In this document: piece after piece, positions 11,240 to 21,778 of the stretch
Numbering within the stretch: the stretch's first letter is position 1
How the letters are laid out: every line of letters starts with the position of its first letter
From: Cladorrhinum sp. PSN259
Taxonomy: Eukaryota; Ascomycota; Sordariomycetes; Sordariales; Podosporaceae
NCBI GenBank assembly: GCA_033725935.1
Contig: MU867066.1
Span: forward strand, 744,001-808,000
DNA length: 64,000 bases
Direction of reading: 5' to 3'
Notes under the pieces: model-generated
Told to the model about the DNA's origin: nothing
Seen by the model: the letters and a program-made list of their open reading frames with translations, nothing else
Databases searched by the model: none
Program-made: the position numbers and the translations under genes

Positions 11240-13254
11240 TCCTGGTCAGCAGGTTAGGGGAAAGCCGACCAAGATTTCCCGTTGAATCCAGATCAGATCG
11301 ATCCAGTTCGGCACACGCGCGCCTCCCAGCTTCCAATAAGAACTGGAGAATAGGGTAGGTCGAGTAGGTATGGGTTCATCCGAACTCCCTCTCTGCTGCT
11401 GATGACACTAAACACGGATACGTTTCCGTACAACGTATTCAGACCTTGTCACACCTCGATCTATACTAGCATTTTCTTATGCAGTGGGCCTTAGATATCA
11501 CATATAACAACCAACACATGGTCCAAGCATATTTCCATCGCCATCTAAATTCGATATTCCTGACTGGTCAAATAAATTATAAGACTATGCAACTCGCCAT
11601 TGGTCCTGTAGGCTTCCGAATTATTTGCTTATTGGCGTTTTCGGCATTTTTTCTTATGCCCGTGGAATAAAAACCAGAAAAACGAGAACAACATGCATGA
11701 TATGCGAGCGCAACGGCCACTCAAAGACCGTCTCAGATGCCATATATCTTATGTCTGATAACCATCCACTTGGGCCTCGAATCATAATCACAGAAGCTAT
11801 GTACACAAGGACTTCCCCTTTCCGGCCATGATCCCGGCATCTCGGTCCGGCCGAATCCATGGTTGTACATACATGTACACTTCACCACGTCCCTAGTACC
11901 ACGGTGGTACGAAAAACAAAAAAGTGACTGAAGCACAGAAAATACCCGAGGGCACCAGATCGTTTTCAGTGTACTCGAACAATTAACTGAGCTGTGTGTT
12001 ACCTCGAATAAGTGTTGTATCTCATCTTACGGTAGTACCACACCACAGGGCCACCACGGGGGTGGGGAAAATAGCATATGAAAGGAAAGAATGGGCACCA
12101 GCCAACGCATTGGATGCCTCTCTTTCCCCCCTCCCCCCCCCCTCCCCTTCAGTAGATCACACGAAAACAGGGGGCCAGGAGAAGGAAGGTTTTCTTCGTG
12201 GATTACAACACCAGCTAGTGTATATACGGAATGCTGTCCTTCGGCTTCTGTCATTCCTATTCTAGATTATTCTATACCTCCGCTTGAAAAAGAGTCCGGC
12301 GGGCAAGACCGAAACCTGAGCTCATATTTGGTGGTGCGGAGATACCCATGATGTTTTTTTGTGTCTGTGTCTGCGTATATGAGTGAAAGTTTTTTTTGTA
12401 TCATTCAGTATCATGTGAATAGGGTACCTCTGCGTCAAAATCATGTGACACAGATGTGGTTCCGTCCGTGGTGACTGATGGTGAGGTTAGTGATGAGGCA
12501 AACTGATGATGATGATGATCATGATGTGTTTATATTTTTATATGGCATAAGAAGGTAATGAGGATTCGATTATTGTAAGCTCTTTTTGTTTTTTCTTTGC
12601 TTATCCCTGGGCACATGCTCGGGTTTCTTTTATTTTTATTTTTATTCTATTTTCTCGATGATATAGGAATAGATAAATCTAAAGAGTGTGTGAGAGACAA
12701 AAAAGGAACCAAAATAAACAGATATATCGTCAGGTAATGCATGGATATGATGGCAGAGTTTATTGTTTTTGCCGTCCGTGGTTTGCCGTCGTTTCAAAAC
12801 ACATTGCATTAAAAAGAAAACAGAACTACTCCCTGACTGCAGAAGATACACATATGTACATTACATTACATACATACTGTTACTTGTACACTACAACTAT
12901 AGCTGGAAACCGCATAAGTAATTTAATATAAGAAAAAAAAGGAGTAACAATAACTGAAAAGGAAGCATCTAGAAGAAGAAGCATCTAGAAGGAAAAAAAA
13001 AAGGGAAAAAAGCATCAATATAACTCACTCCGTTATACGTAGATAGTAACTTTGTCCTTTCATTCCCAGTTGTATTCTTGTGGTTCCTTGATATCTTTTT
13101 TAAAATATTGTTAAACAGCAACTAATTCGATAACGTATTTATCCACCGTGATTATTTATTGTGTAAGAGAATCTCCATTGTTTTGTTTGAAAGCTACCCT
13201 TACCTCCTTTTGGGTGAAAACTCGAATTTTCCATCCCACGCTCCTCCCCCTTTC

Positions 13255-13255
<1 letters not shown>

Positions 13256-13291
<36 letters not shown>
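13256..13291 (+). repeat. Compound (GT)n(GA)n microsatellite
   Basis: A run of TG dinucleotides passes directly into a longer run of AG dinucleotides. Non-coding, in the stretch downstream of hapX. Confidence 0.85.
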
Positions 13292-13994
13292 CCTTGATAC
13301 CGAACAATACCTGGTACCTAACCCACCTAGGTAGCTCTCATTCACTTCAGATTTCTTCTTCTCGGGTTTCTCTTCGCTTCCACCCTTCTTTCTGCTTCCC
13401 ACAGCTTGGGTGAGGTACTTGATAACCGCCCACTCACAAAGTAACAAAGTAGTTGTGGGCCACCCATCATCCGCTCCAATCACCTTGGCAACCCATCCAT
13501 CTCGACCTCTCAACCTCTCAAGTCACTTACCGCTTCGCTCGTATCATGCACGTCTGTCTGCATGTCTTTGAACGGACCAAAGGAAATTGAATCAGCAGTA
13601 GACTGGACGGGACAGGAGCAAGAAAGATTAATGGTCACCTTCTCCACAAGCAAGTCAAGAACTGATGCAATGTAAGTTAAGGTACTAATGTTAACAAAAA
13701 TGCATTGGGCCGCATATTTGGCCGCATCCACAAAAATACCACCCTGTTTTTCCCCCCTCTCTTACTAGAAAACCACCCCCCTCAATCAGTCACATCTCAC
13801 ACCCGTTCAAAACAATGTTTTAGCAAAACCGCGTTTCCATGCCTTCCAATAAAAAAGGCCGTTATCAAATCCATGCAACTGACAGAAATGAAAACACATG
13901 ACTTCCCGCCATGCACCGGGGCGCCCGGAACAACCCCCATCCCCCCTGTCCAGTAGTAGCAAACAATACAAGCAATGCAATCCTTGCAAGTGAC

Positions 13995-14823
13995 TTATTC
14001 ACCCCTACCAAACCTCACATCAAAATCTTTCAGTACACTCATAATACTAGCAGCCTCAACCTCAATCGGCGCCCTCCCCACCGACATATTCCTCCCAGCA
14101 CCACTGTTTGTTCCTCCCGCCGTTGCGCCCTGCCGTAAAACAGGCAAGGCCCTAAGCTTCGGCAGCCATGACCCAATATCATCTGCCGCTTCCTCAAAGT
14201 GTCGATGGCTAGCCAACGTCTTGAACGCTTCCGCACAAGAAAGGCTTACTTGAAATCCTCCATCGCTAGTAGTAGATTTTTGGTTTGTCGACGCAGAAGA
14301 CATCTGAATCGGTGCCAGTGTATTATTGTTGTTGAAATTGGAAGTAATGGTATCAGTAGTCTCGGATTTTGCAGTCTTACAGCATCCGCCTGGACCACCA
14401 CCACCACAACATCCACCACCTGCACTGCTGCCGGGGTTGTTCTTCTCAAAGTTGGCTGCCAGTGAGCGGCAGAACAATCCTGATTTGGGATCAGAGAGAC
14501 ACTGCGCGCAGGTGCCTGGGCCATTGGGACCGCACCCACTGCCTGTTCTTGCAGGTGTGGGCTTTGCCTTGGTAGTAGGCCGACGAGCACTAGGTAGTTT
14601 GATGGCGCCCGTTGCTGTGACTTCCATCGGCATGGGGATGACATCGTCATCCGAAGGCGGTGGCGTATGAGTTTGGATGTGCTGCTGAACAACCGGCTGA
14701 CTGACGGGCAACTCGACATTTAGTATAGGGTTGGACATCATGTCAGCACACAGGCAGTAGGCGCCGTCCTTGCAAAAGCCACAATCCCTCGTCTCCAGAG
14801 ACATCATGGGTTGCACCGACATT

Positions 14824-14912
<89 letters not shown>

Positions 14913-16139
14913 TTGTAAAGGCGGCTGGTTAGAAGGCTGTAGTGGCATCCTGTTGTCCTTAGTCGCAAAGAGAGCGGTAAAGTCTGTTTCGAGGTTCATT
15001 CCTCCCGCGTCAGATCGTTGACGCTTTTCGTCCGGAACCATCGGCGATGGTGAGCCGGAAGGGCGACGTCGTTTCAGATCTGAGGCAGCGATGGCTGACT
15101 TGATCGATTCCTCCAGGCAGGCACATCTTCCTCCTAGAGTGCAGTTGCCACATCCAATAGGGATGTCTGAACTTTGAAGAACCTCCTCTGCACATGCACA
15201 TGAACCAGTGGTCTGACACCCACCACAGCTGAGACCCATAGACCCGCTCGCCTGTTCCGGTGGAGATATTATCTGCGAGATAGAGAAGGGTTGAGCAAAA
15301 GGCCTTGGCTCAGCAATATTAACAGGATTTGGCGCCATGTTCTTTGGTGGTGCGGGTTGTATTGGTCGTACCGACAAGCTTGGTCGCTGTTGATGTTGAT
15401 GCTGTTGGTGCGGCGTCGGCATAATGCTTCCACTGCCACTTGGCAATGATAGCTGAGAGTTATCCCAGCTGGGCGACACGCTCTCTCTGCCTTGACGTTC
15501 CCTTTCAAGTTGCTCTTCTAACCACTGGCACTTTGCTTGCAAGGACTGTCTCTCGATCTCCATGTGATCGATCCGCTCCTGCATTTCCCGGACGATCCGT
15601 TCATGCTCCTCCTTTTGCTCATCCAACTGTTCCTCCAGCTCACCAACTCGTGCAGCCCTCCTCTCCCGGAATGCCCTCTGCGCAGCCCTGTTTTGGGCCT
15701 TGCGCTTGGTTGGTGGCGTGTCGGTGGCAGGCTTACGACCAGGCTTAGGCCGTGGTGGAATGACCCACTCTTTGCTGGTCATACTGAGAGCTGCCGCGGA
15801 TTGTGATGACGCACCTGGCGACAGGGCGGGCGGAGAGGCCATGCTGTTGACTGCTCTGTTGATGGGCCTGATGGCGATTGGAGGTGCGTTGCCCGATGAG
15901 CACAAGGAGGTGGGTGTGGGGACGTGGGACGGAGATGCGGGGGAGGATCCGGCTACACTGGAGGTGTCGTGAGCGACCGAGGTGCTAATGGACAATGCCT
16001 GCAGAGACGATAAACCCGGTCTGTTGTTGGCATTTACACTGCCGGATGCCGCAGCAATGACGGCTGCCATTCCGATGGTTTGCAGGAGGCGGCTGCAATT
16101 CGCTGCCGGCTTTTTTGCACCTGAAAATTTATGTCGCAA
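13995..16139 (-). CDS. hapX: HapX, bZIP iron-response regulator
   Basis: 714 aa in one exon. A second in-frame ATG at 16070 (MAAVIAAASG) may be the true start. Residues 120-140 (TSKEWVIPPRPKPGRK) are the Hap4-like motif that docks on the CCAAT-binding complex. They run straight into a bZIP basic region (about 145-164, with NRAAQRAFRERR) and a coiled coil to about 215. Cys-rich clusters follow: CGGCQTTGSCAC (about 305), CGNCTLGGRCAC (about 330), CGFCKDGAYCLC (about 451), and CGPNGPGTCAQC plus a CC-rich segment further on. Such clusters sense iron, probably as Fe-S, in known HapX proteins. Residues 409-439 are 31 Gln. HapX represses iron-consuming genes in iron starvation and, in several fungi, activates detoxification in iron excess. 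Domain order and C-terminus match the family throughout. Confidence 0.95.
14823..14915 (-). repeat. 31-codon poly-Gln tract in hapX
   Basis: Coding-strand codons alternate almost perfectly between CAG and CAA, forming a hexanucleotide repeat between two Cys-rich clusters. Length is exactly 93 bp. Confidence 0.95.
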
Positions 16140-17435
16140 TTGGCTCCCGGAGCCGGCTAGGGCGCACAGAAGTGGCGGCCTGCTGTACCTCGGAAAGGCG
16201 GGGCAATCAAGAGCAGCCCGTCCGTGTTATAGATTGGTCGTACGCCGTATATTCGACAGATGTGTGCGATTGAATTTAGTTGCGGATTTCCACAGCTGTT
16301 TTTGTCTCCAATGGTTTGGAGTTTTTGGCAGATTCGATGAGAAACTTCGGAATACTGCGTCACCTCGGCCATCCAAGATGGCCAAGACTCTGATGAAACC
16401 TCCGAAGAAGCCGCACTTGTAGAATTACAGTAAATGCTGGTGACAAAGTGCCGGACGTTCTTTAAAAAGCCCAGAGGGGTCTAAACTTTTGAGCAGTTTA
16501 AGATGGATGATGACTTGTCAAACTGATTGGTGAGAGGTTCCGAAGATACGCTGCTGGAAGGTTTTCGAGTTGAGAAAATTCAGACAGAGACGGGCGGAGG
16601 AGGGGAAGCTACTGAAGGGCGTACTTAGCGAAAACGGACGCTCCTTCGTCCGGCTTCCTTGCTGATTCGGCAAGGATTGAGAGAGCAGATGGAGATGTCC
16701 GCTGACCCCAACTGATGATCTGATAAGATTAAAATCGAGGGGCTTGGCGCCTGTACAGGGATTGGACCGGGAGATCGATGACCACACTGATTCTTCACAG
16801 CGAGCCAGGAAAGCCTGAGCGATGTCGGCCTGGGCAATTCCTGATTGTAAAAATAATCCGACGTAACTCCGTAGACTGAGCGCAAGCTCATCACATTTCC
16901 TTTTCTGCCCAGACAATACTCGCAATGTTGTCATGTTTGACAAATGGATTTGTCGAAGAGAGTCAACTCAACTAGATTGGCCGACAGTGCTCTTTGTGGG
17001 GTGTGTTGTCGGGTTGGTTCATTTTGGAGTGGTGGGGCTTTTGTGAGAGAGTTCTTGTCCCTCGCAAAACACAATGGAATTATTCCAGAGTTTCGGGGAA
17101 AGGCAAGAGAAAACAGAAATAATGATAGTGTAGAAGGCAACTTCAAATATGTTGTCGACTTGGATACCCCGCATGTAAGCTCATCAAGGGATCGACGACC
17201 TCTTTGACGTTCTAGAACAACCGTTGTTGAGACTGAGAAGCTGCCCCTGGTGCTGATGAGCCCCACTGTGGGAGGTTGCCAAGACCTCTCCTGGTGCCAT
17301 CATCACCAAAAGCCATGTGGAATTGAAGGATCAAGATCCTCCTTTGGAAAGAAGAACGGCGGTGCTCTCTCGTCGATTCAGCAGCCCCCCTTGCACCTAG
17401 AGGCCGCAAATTAGTTTACGGTAACAACATCACAA
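16140..17435. promoter_or_regulatory. Divergent promoter region of hapX and COG2
   Basis: 1.3 kb between two outward-facing starts. It contains CCAAT boxes reading toward hapX (ATTGG on the plus strand at 16233-16237, 16526-16530, 16761-16765, 16976-16980), one CCAAT on plus at 16308-16312, and an iron-GATA-type site at 16718-16726. A minus-strand reading frame at 16518-16943 has no recognisable domain. Confidence 0.55.
16718..16726 (+). promoter_or_regulatory. SreA/SRE-type GATA site upstream of hapX
   Basis: ATCTGATAA is a perfect match to the consensus ATCWGATAA bound by fungal iron-responsive GATA repressors (SreA family). It lies about 580 bp upstream of the longer hapX start, inside the CCAAT-bearing region. 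SreA repression of hapX in iron-replete cells is established in Aspergillus; occupancy here is inference. Confidence 0.6.
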
Positions 17436-18392
17436 ATGGCCCATCTCGGTCTCCCCTCCCCGACCTCCCGCCCTACATCCTCCTACTCGGGCTTCAACTT
17501 CCCATCCTCCTCGTCCTCCACAAGCCGCGACGACCCAAACGACGATGACAACGAAGCACTTCCATTTCCAGAGGCCCTAGCCCGCCGCGATTTCCTCGCA
17601 CCAGACTTTGATCCAGCCGCCTACCTCTCAACTCTCCACACAGGCGGCCCAGCGTCCCGGCACCAAACACTCGAAGACCTTCGCTCCGAGTTGCGCGATC
17701 GCAGCGCTGCCATCAGCGCTGAGCTCCTCGAGCTGGTCAACTCCAATTACACCGCATTTCTGAGCCTGGGAGACGAACTAAAAGGCGGAGAGGAACGCGT
17801 CGAGGATGTGCGTGTCGCACTTCTGGGATTTCGACGGGCTGTAGGGGAAGTTCAAAGTCGCGTGCGGGAGCGCAGGGTCGAGGTTGGCACATTAAACAAG
17901 GAGCTTCAGGACGTCAAGAGCGCAGTGAACGTCGGCAGACAAATGCTCGAGCTTGACGAGCGGGTGTCCGGCTTGGAGTCACGACTTGCGGTTGGGAGCT
18001 TGGGACAGCCAAAAAAGGACGCGACAAGCAACGCAGTTGGAGATGACTGGGATGATGATATCCCGGACAGCGAGGATGACGAGGAGGAGGAAGACGATGG
18101 GGAAGATGGAGAATACGTCAGTAGTGGTCCGGGGAAGCTAGGTGCTCTTGCGAAGGACTACGTTCAGGTCGAACGGCTGGCTGAGGCTATTGGGAGGGAT
18201 CTTCCCTTTGTGAGAAAGATTGAAGAGAGAATAGCAAGGTGCCGGAACACGATATTACTGGATTTGAGCACGGCATTACGAGAGGCCCGCAAGGCTGGGC
18301 CAAGAGGCCAACGACGCGTCCTCAAGTTTCTCGCCGTATACAGGATACTAGATGCGCAGGCTGATGCTGTGAGGGTATTGAAGGAGAAATAG
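17436..18392 (+). CDS. COG2: Conserved oligomeric Golgi complex subunit 2 (fungal short form)
   Basis: 318 aa, one exon. After a Ser/Pro-rich N-terminus (1-40), residues 44-100 (FPEALARRDFLAPDFDPAAYL and the following helices) match the COG2 N-terminal tethering-complex domain. A coiled coil covers about 95-185. An acidic low-complexity linker (about 205-225) and a helical C-terminal block (about 230-318, with LPFVRKIEERIARCRN) complete it. COG tethers vesicles in retrograde Golgi transport. Fungal COG2 proteins are much shorter than animal ones, so the length is normal. It diverges from hapX and its 3' end faces the uL1m gene only 150 bp away. Confidence 0.85.
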   Translation: MAHLGLPSPTSRPTSSYSGFNFPSSSSSTSRDDPNDDDNEALPFPEALARRDFLAPDFDPAAYLSTLHTGGPASRHQTLEDLRSELRDRSAAISAELLELVNSNYTAFLSLGDELKGGEERVEDVRVALLGFRRAVGEVQSRVRERRVEVGTLNKELQDVKSAVNVGRQMLELDERVSGLESRLAVGSLGQPKKDATSNAVGDDWDDDIPDSEDDEEEEDDGEDGEYVSSGPGKLGALAKDYVQVERLAEAIGRDLPFVRKIEERIARCRNTILLDLSTALREARKAGPRGQRRVLKFLAVYRILDAQADAVRVLKEK

Positions 18393-18542
18393 GCCTGCTT
18401 AGCCTCAAAGTTGTTTTTATATACCACCAAAGAGCATTGCGACTGGAATATAGATACCCAACTCTTTCGACGCGCTTTGCTTTCGTACAATTATGATACA
18501 TGACATACATCTCTATATGGTACAAGGAGAGAAACAAGAGGG

Positions 18543-19504
18543 TTACATGGTAGATTGAAGGTACTCTGGCTTGACTGCCTCATCGGTCGAGGCAAAGGTT
18601 CCATTTAAGCTGAATCCGGGGCCATTGGTTGAGCTGAGGACAACGTCGTCAAGCGCCTTGGTGGTAGAATCGTCGAGCCGAGACATGTCATACTTGAGAC
18701 TGCTCATAAATGACTTGACATTGTCTGAAAGCATCTCGGGGGTGAAACCCAGCTGTCCGACAGCCATTCTGACCACACCGTTCCTCTCCCTGTACTCGTC
18801 GGCACCAATCAAATCCTTTACCGTCGCCTTGATATCGTTGGTGATTGTCTTGGTCTTGGCGCTGGGCATTAGACCCTTGGGACCAAGGATCTTTCCGAGG
18901 TTTGCCTTCTTCAGGGCATCCTGGCTGTCTACGTGGCAGATCAGCTTGTTGAAACGGATGTTGCCTGCACGGATTGCCTCGAACAATCTCTCCTCTCCCA
19001 CCGCCACAGCACCTAGTTGTTGCGCCTCGGCTGCGAGCTCTTCTGGGCAGATAACACCAATACGGGTGTCGGTCTTGACGGGGAACGGTAATCGGATGCG
19101 ATTGCGAACAACGGGCCCACTCTTATGAGTCTTGAGTTTGACGGCGAGTTCGTATTTGGCAACTGTTGGAGGTTTTCCGACCTCAAAGGCACGGATGTAG
19201 CTGTATTCACAAACAATCAGTACAAGTCAGGACGGCAAGCCAATGGGAGGAGAAAGACTTGCCGCATGGCATCGCAAAGACTCCATGTTTCGACCTCTGA
19301 CTGATCATAAGAACGGAAGGTCTTGTATGTCTTCTTTTTCTTGGCCGGCTTCTTGCGCATTCCACCAGCACCGGCATGTCGAACAAAAGGTGCCGCAACC
19401 GAGGGGACGAGGAATTTTGGTATTGTTGAGACCACCGTTGGTCTGGCCGGTGCTGACAGGCTGAGTCTTGCCAAAGAGGCAAGACATCTGGAGGTGGAAG
19501 CCAT
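18543..19504 (-). CDS. MRPL1: Mitochondrial large-subunit ribosomal protein uL1m
   Basis: Exon 1 is 19504-19263 and exon 2 is 19200-18543. Together they encode 299 aa. The intron 19262-19201 begins GCAAGT and ends CAG, so it is a GC-AG intron; only this junction restores the reading frame (CG|C = Arg in LCDAMRYIRAFEVG). The first 35 or so residues are Ser/Ala/Arg-rich with few acidic residues, as for a mitochondrial targeting peptide, followed by a basic KKPAKKKK stretch. The rest is the ribosomal L1 fold with GKILGPKGLMPSAK as the family signature. It is a structural part of the mitoribosomal L1 stalk. It shares a 372-bp divergent promoter with the GluRS gene. Confidence 0.92.
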
Positions 19505-19876
19505 GGCAGTGATGTCTACACACACACTCACACACAACACAGCGTCGCGATCCTATAATCCGTTGGCTCTGCTGCTCTCACACTCAATTGGAAAAAAGTT
19601 GGGTCCCGTTTTTGGTGCCTTGAAACTTAGGCGAGGAACCAGCAAAAAATGTGACAGGGGTTTGCCTGGTCGCGGGGAGCTGAGCTTCTCACCGCCCGGC
19701 AGAATGGTTGAAGGACCCCGCCATGACCCCTCCAAAAAGTTAGTCACGACTCCCGTCCAACCCACCTGCCCAGCTACACTGCTTCCGTCAATCCTCGAAA
19801 GTCCAATTCCACTTTTATCCATCGATCCCATAACCGCATATTCCCCTACGGCTGCCAACCAGCCACCACCTCAGTC
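19505..19876. promoter_or_regulatory. Bidirectional promoter, uL1m / GluRS
   Basis: A 372-bp spacer between two outward-facing translation genes. A CA-rich stretch lies at about 19517-19540. No clear TATA box; specific factor sites were not identified with confidence. Confidence 0.6.
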
Positions 19877-21778
19877 ATGAAGCTCGCCGACCTTCACCCC
19901 ATTGAGGCCCTCCTCACGGCCGACTTCCGATCAATTGAGCCACGCCTTCAGTTCCTCGACAAGCACCTGGTTCTGCGGACCTACTTGGAGGGTTATACCT
20001 TGGGCGAGCTCGACACCAAGGTCTGGCAGGCTCTTCGCGGCAACAGAGCCGCTGTCTCATTCATCAGGAAGGGCAGCCTTGTCAACCTTACTCGTTGGTT
20101 CATCTTTATCGAGGAGAACCATCCCGAGATTCAGGCCGAAATCAAGGCTCTCGACGCTGCCGCAAAGGCCAAGGTCGCCGCCGCCAGCAAGGCTGGCGCA
20201 AGCTATGCTCTCGCACTTCAGAATACCGATCAGGGTGTGGTAACCAGATTCCTGCCTGAGCCTTCCGGATATCTTCACATCGGACACGCCAAGGCCGCCC
20301 TCCTGTCCGATTACTTCGCCAGGGAGTACAAGGGCCAGCTCCGTCTTCGCCTCGACGACACCAATCCATCCAAGGAGAAGGAGGAGTACCAGGATGCGAT
20401 TATCGAGGATTTGGCCCTTATGGGCATTAAGCCCGACACCCTTACCTACACCTCAGATTACTTTGATTACTTGCACGACATGTGTATCCGCCTTATCAAG
20501 GAGGGCCACGCCTACGCCGACGATACCAACCAGGAGGAGATGAGAGACCAGCGTTGGAATGGCATTGCCTCGAAGCGCCGCGAGCTGCCTATTGAGGAGA
20601 CCCTCCGTATCTTCGAGGAGATGAAGAAGGGTTCCGAGGATGGCGTCAAGTGGTGCATTCGCGCCAAGGTCAGCGTAGACAACCCGAACAAGGCCATGAG
20701 AGACCCAGTCATTTACCGTTGCAACGTTGACACTCCCCACCACCGCACCGGTACCAAGTGGAAGGTTTACCCTCTGTACGACCTTGCCGCTCCGCTTGTC
20801 GACAGCAAGGAGGGAGTCACCCATGCCCTCAGATCCACCGAGTACACCGACCGCAACCCTCTGTACCAGTGGTTCATCGACACTCTAGGACTTCGTCAAG
20901 TCCATATGTGGGACTTTGCTCGCATGAACTTCATCCGCACCTTCCTTTCCAAGCGCAAGCTTGCTAAGCTGGTCGACACTGGAAAGGTTTGGGGATGGGA
21001 CGACCCCAGAATGCCGACCGTGAGAGGTGTCAGAAGAAGAGGCATGACCATTCCTGCCCTGCGCGAGTTTATCTTGAAGCAAGGACCCAGCCGCAACGTG
21101 GTAACGATGGACTGGACCAACTTCTGGGCGACCAACAAGAAGTTCATTGATCCTATCAGTCCCCGTCATACCGCTATCGTCAAGAAGGATGCCGTCAAGG
21201 TTGTTGTTACTGGTGCTGAGGCTCCCGCTGAGCCTTTCACCGCCGACAAACCCAGGCACCCCAAGAACAAGGAGGTGGGCACCAAGAAGGTTGCCTTTGC
21301 CAATGAGTTTCTTCTTGATCAGGCCGATGCGAAGAGCTTCAAAGAGGGCGAGGAAATTACCCTCATGGCTTGGGGCAATGCTATTGTTAAGAAGATCGAT
21401 GCTGGCGACCCCATTCCTACCATTACTGTGGAGCTTAACCTCCAGGGTGATGTTAAGAAAACCGAGAAGAAGGTTACTTGGCTCGCCTCCAAGGGCCAAG
21501 ATCTCGTGTCTGCTGAGCTTTGGGAGTTTGATTATCTCATTACCAAGGATGTCCTCGGCGAGGATGATGTGCTTGAGGACTTCTTGAACCCTGTTACTTC
21601 TACTGTTGAGTATGCCTGGACGGATGGTGCTACTGCCGAGTTGAAGAAGGATGATATCATTCAGCTTGAGAGGAGAGGTTACTATCGGGTTGATAAGGGA
21701 TTGGGTGATTGGAAGGAGGGTGAGGAGAAGAAGTTGGTGTTGTTTTACATTCCTACCGGCAAGACTGGACCCAAATAA
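19877..21778 (+). CDS. GUS1: Cytosolic glutamyl-tRNA synthetase
   Basis: 633 aa, one exon. Residues 1-110 form a GST-like N-terminal domain, used in eukaryotes to bind Arc1-type cofactors. The class Ic catalytic core carries the HIGH motif at 134-137 (GYLHIGHAKA) and the KMSKS equivalent LSKRK at 357-361. The C-terminal beta-barrel anticodon-binding domains (about 415-633) are of the GlnRS-like eukaryotic/archaeal GluRS type. It charges tRNA-Glu with glutamate. Length is slightly short for the family but no motif is missing. Codon choice is C-ending-biased in the first two thirds, as in highly expressed genes. Confidence 0.95.
   Translation: MKLADLHPIEALLTADFRSIEPRLQFLDKHLVLRTYLEGYTLGELDTKVWQALRGNRAAVSFIRKGSLVNLTRWFIFIEENHPEIQAEIKALDAAAKAKVAAASKAGASYALALQNTDQGVVTRFLPEPSGYLHIGHAKAALLSDYFAREYKGQLRLRLDDTNPSKEKEEYQDAIIEDLALMGIKPDTLTYTSDYFDYLHDMCIRLIKEGHAYADDTNQEEMRDQRWNGIASKRRELPIEETLRIFEEMKKGSEDGVKWCIRAKVSVDNPNKAMRDPVIYRCNVDTPHHRTGTKWKVYPLYDLAAPLVDSKEGVTHALRSTEYTDRNPLYQWFIDTLGLRQVHMWDFARMNFIRTFLSKRKLAKLVDTGKVWGWDDPRMPTVRGVRRRGMTIPALREFILKQGPSRNVVTMDWTNFWATNKKFIDPISPRHTAIVKKDAVKVVVTGAEAPAEPFTADKPRHPKNKEVGTKKVAFANEFLLDQADAKSFKEGEEITLMAWGNAIVKKIDAGDPIPTITVELNLQGDVKKTEKKVTWLASKGQDLVSAELWEFDYLITKDVLGEDDVLEDFLNPVTSTVEYAWTDGATAELKKDDIIQLERRGYYRVDKGLGDWKEGEEKKLVLFYIPTGKTGPK

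Larger units (their letters stand above)
9086..13994. other. 5-kb gene-poor stretch between Sel1-like gene and hapX
   Basis: No convincing gene. It should hold the promoter and 5' UTR of the gene starting near 9046/9085 and the 3' UTR of hapX. It contains a G-rich tract (9270-9303), a GC-rich block with overlapping antisense reading frames (10567-11205), an 8-bp tandem repeat (about 11189-11239), a C-rich tract (about 12128-12150) and a GT/GA microsatellite (about 13256-13291). A non-coding RNA or a gene with many small exons cannot be excluded. Confidence 0.45.

Noticed and set aside
16518..16943. Minus-strand 141-aa frame upstream of hapX
   Set aside because: No domain, and it lies in the promoter region carrying the GATA and CCAAT sites; treated as chance.
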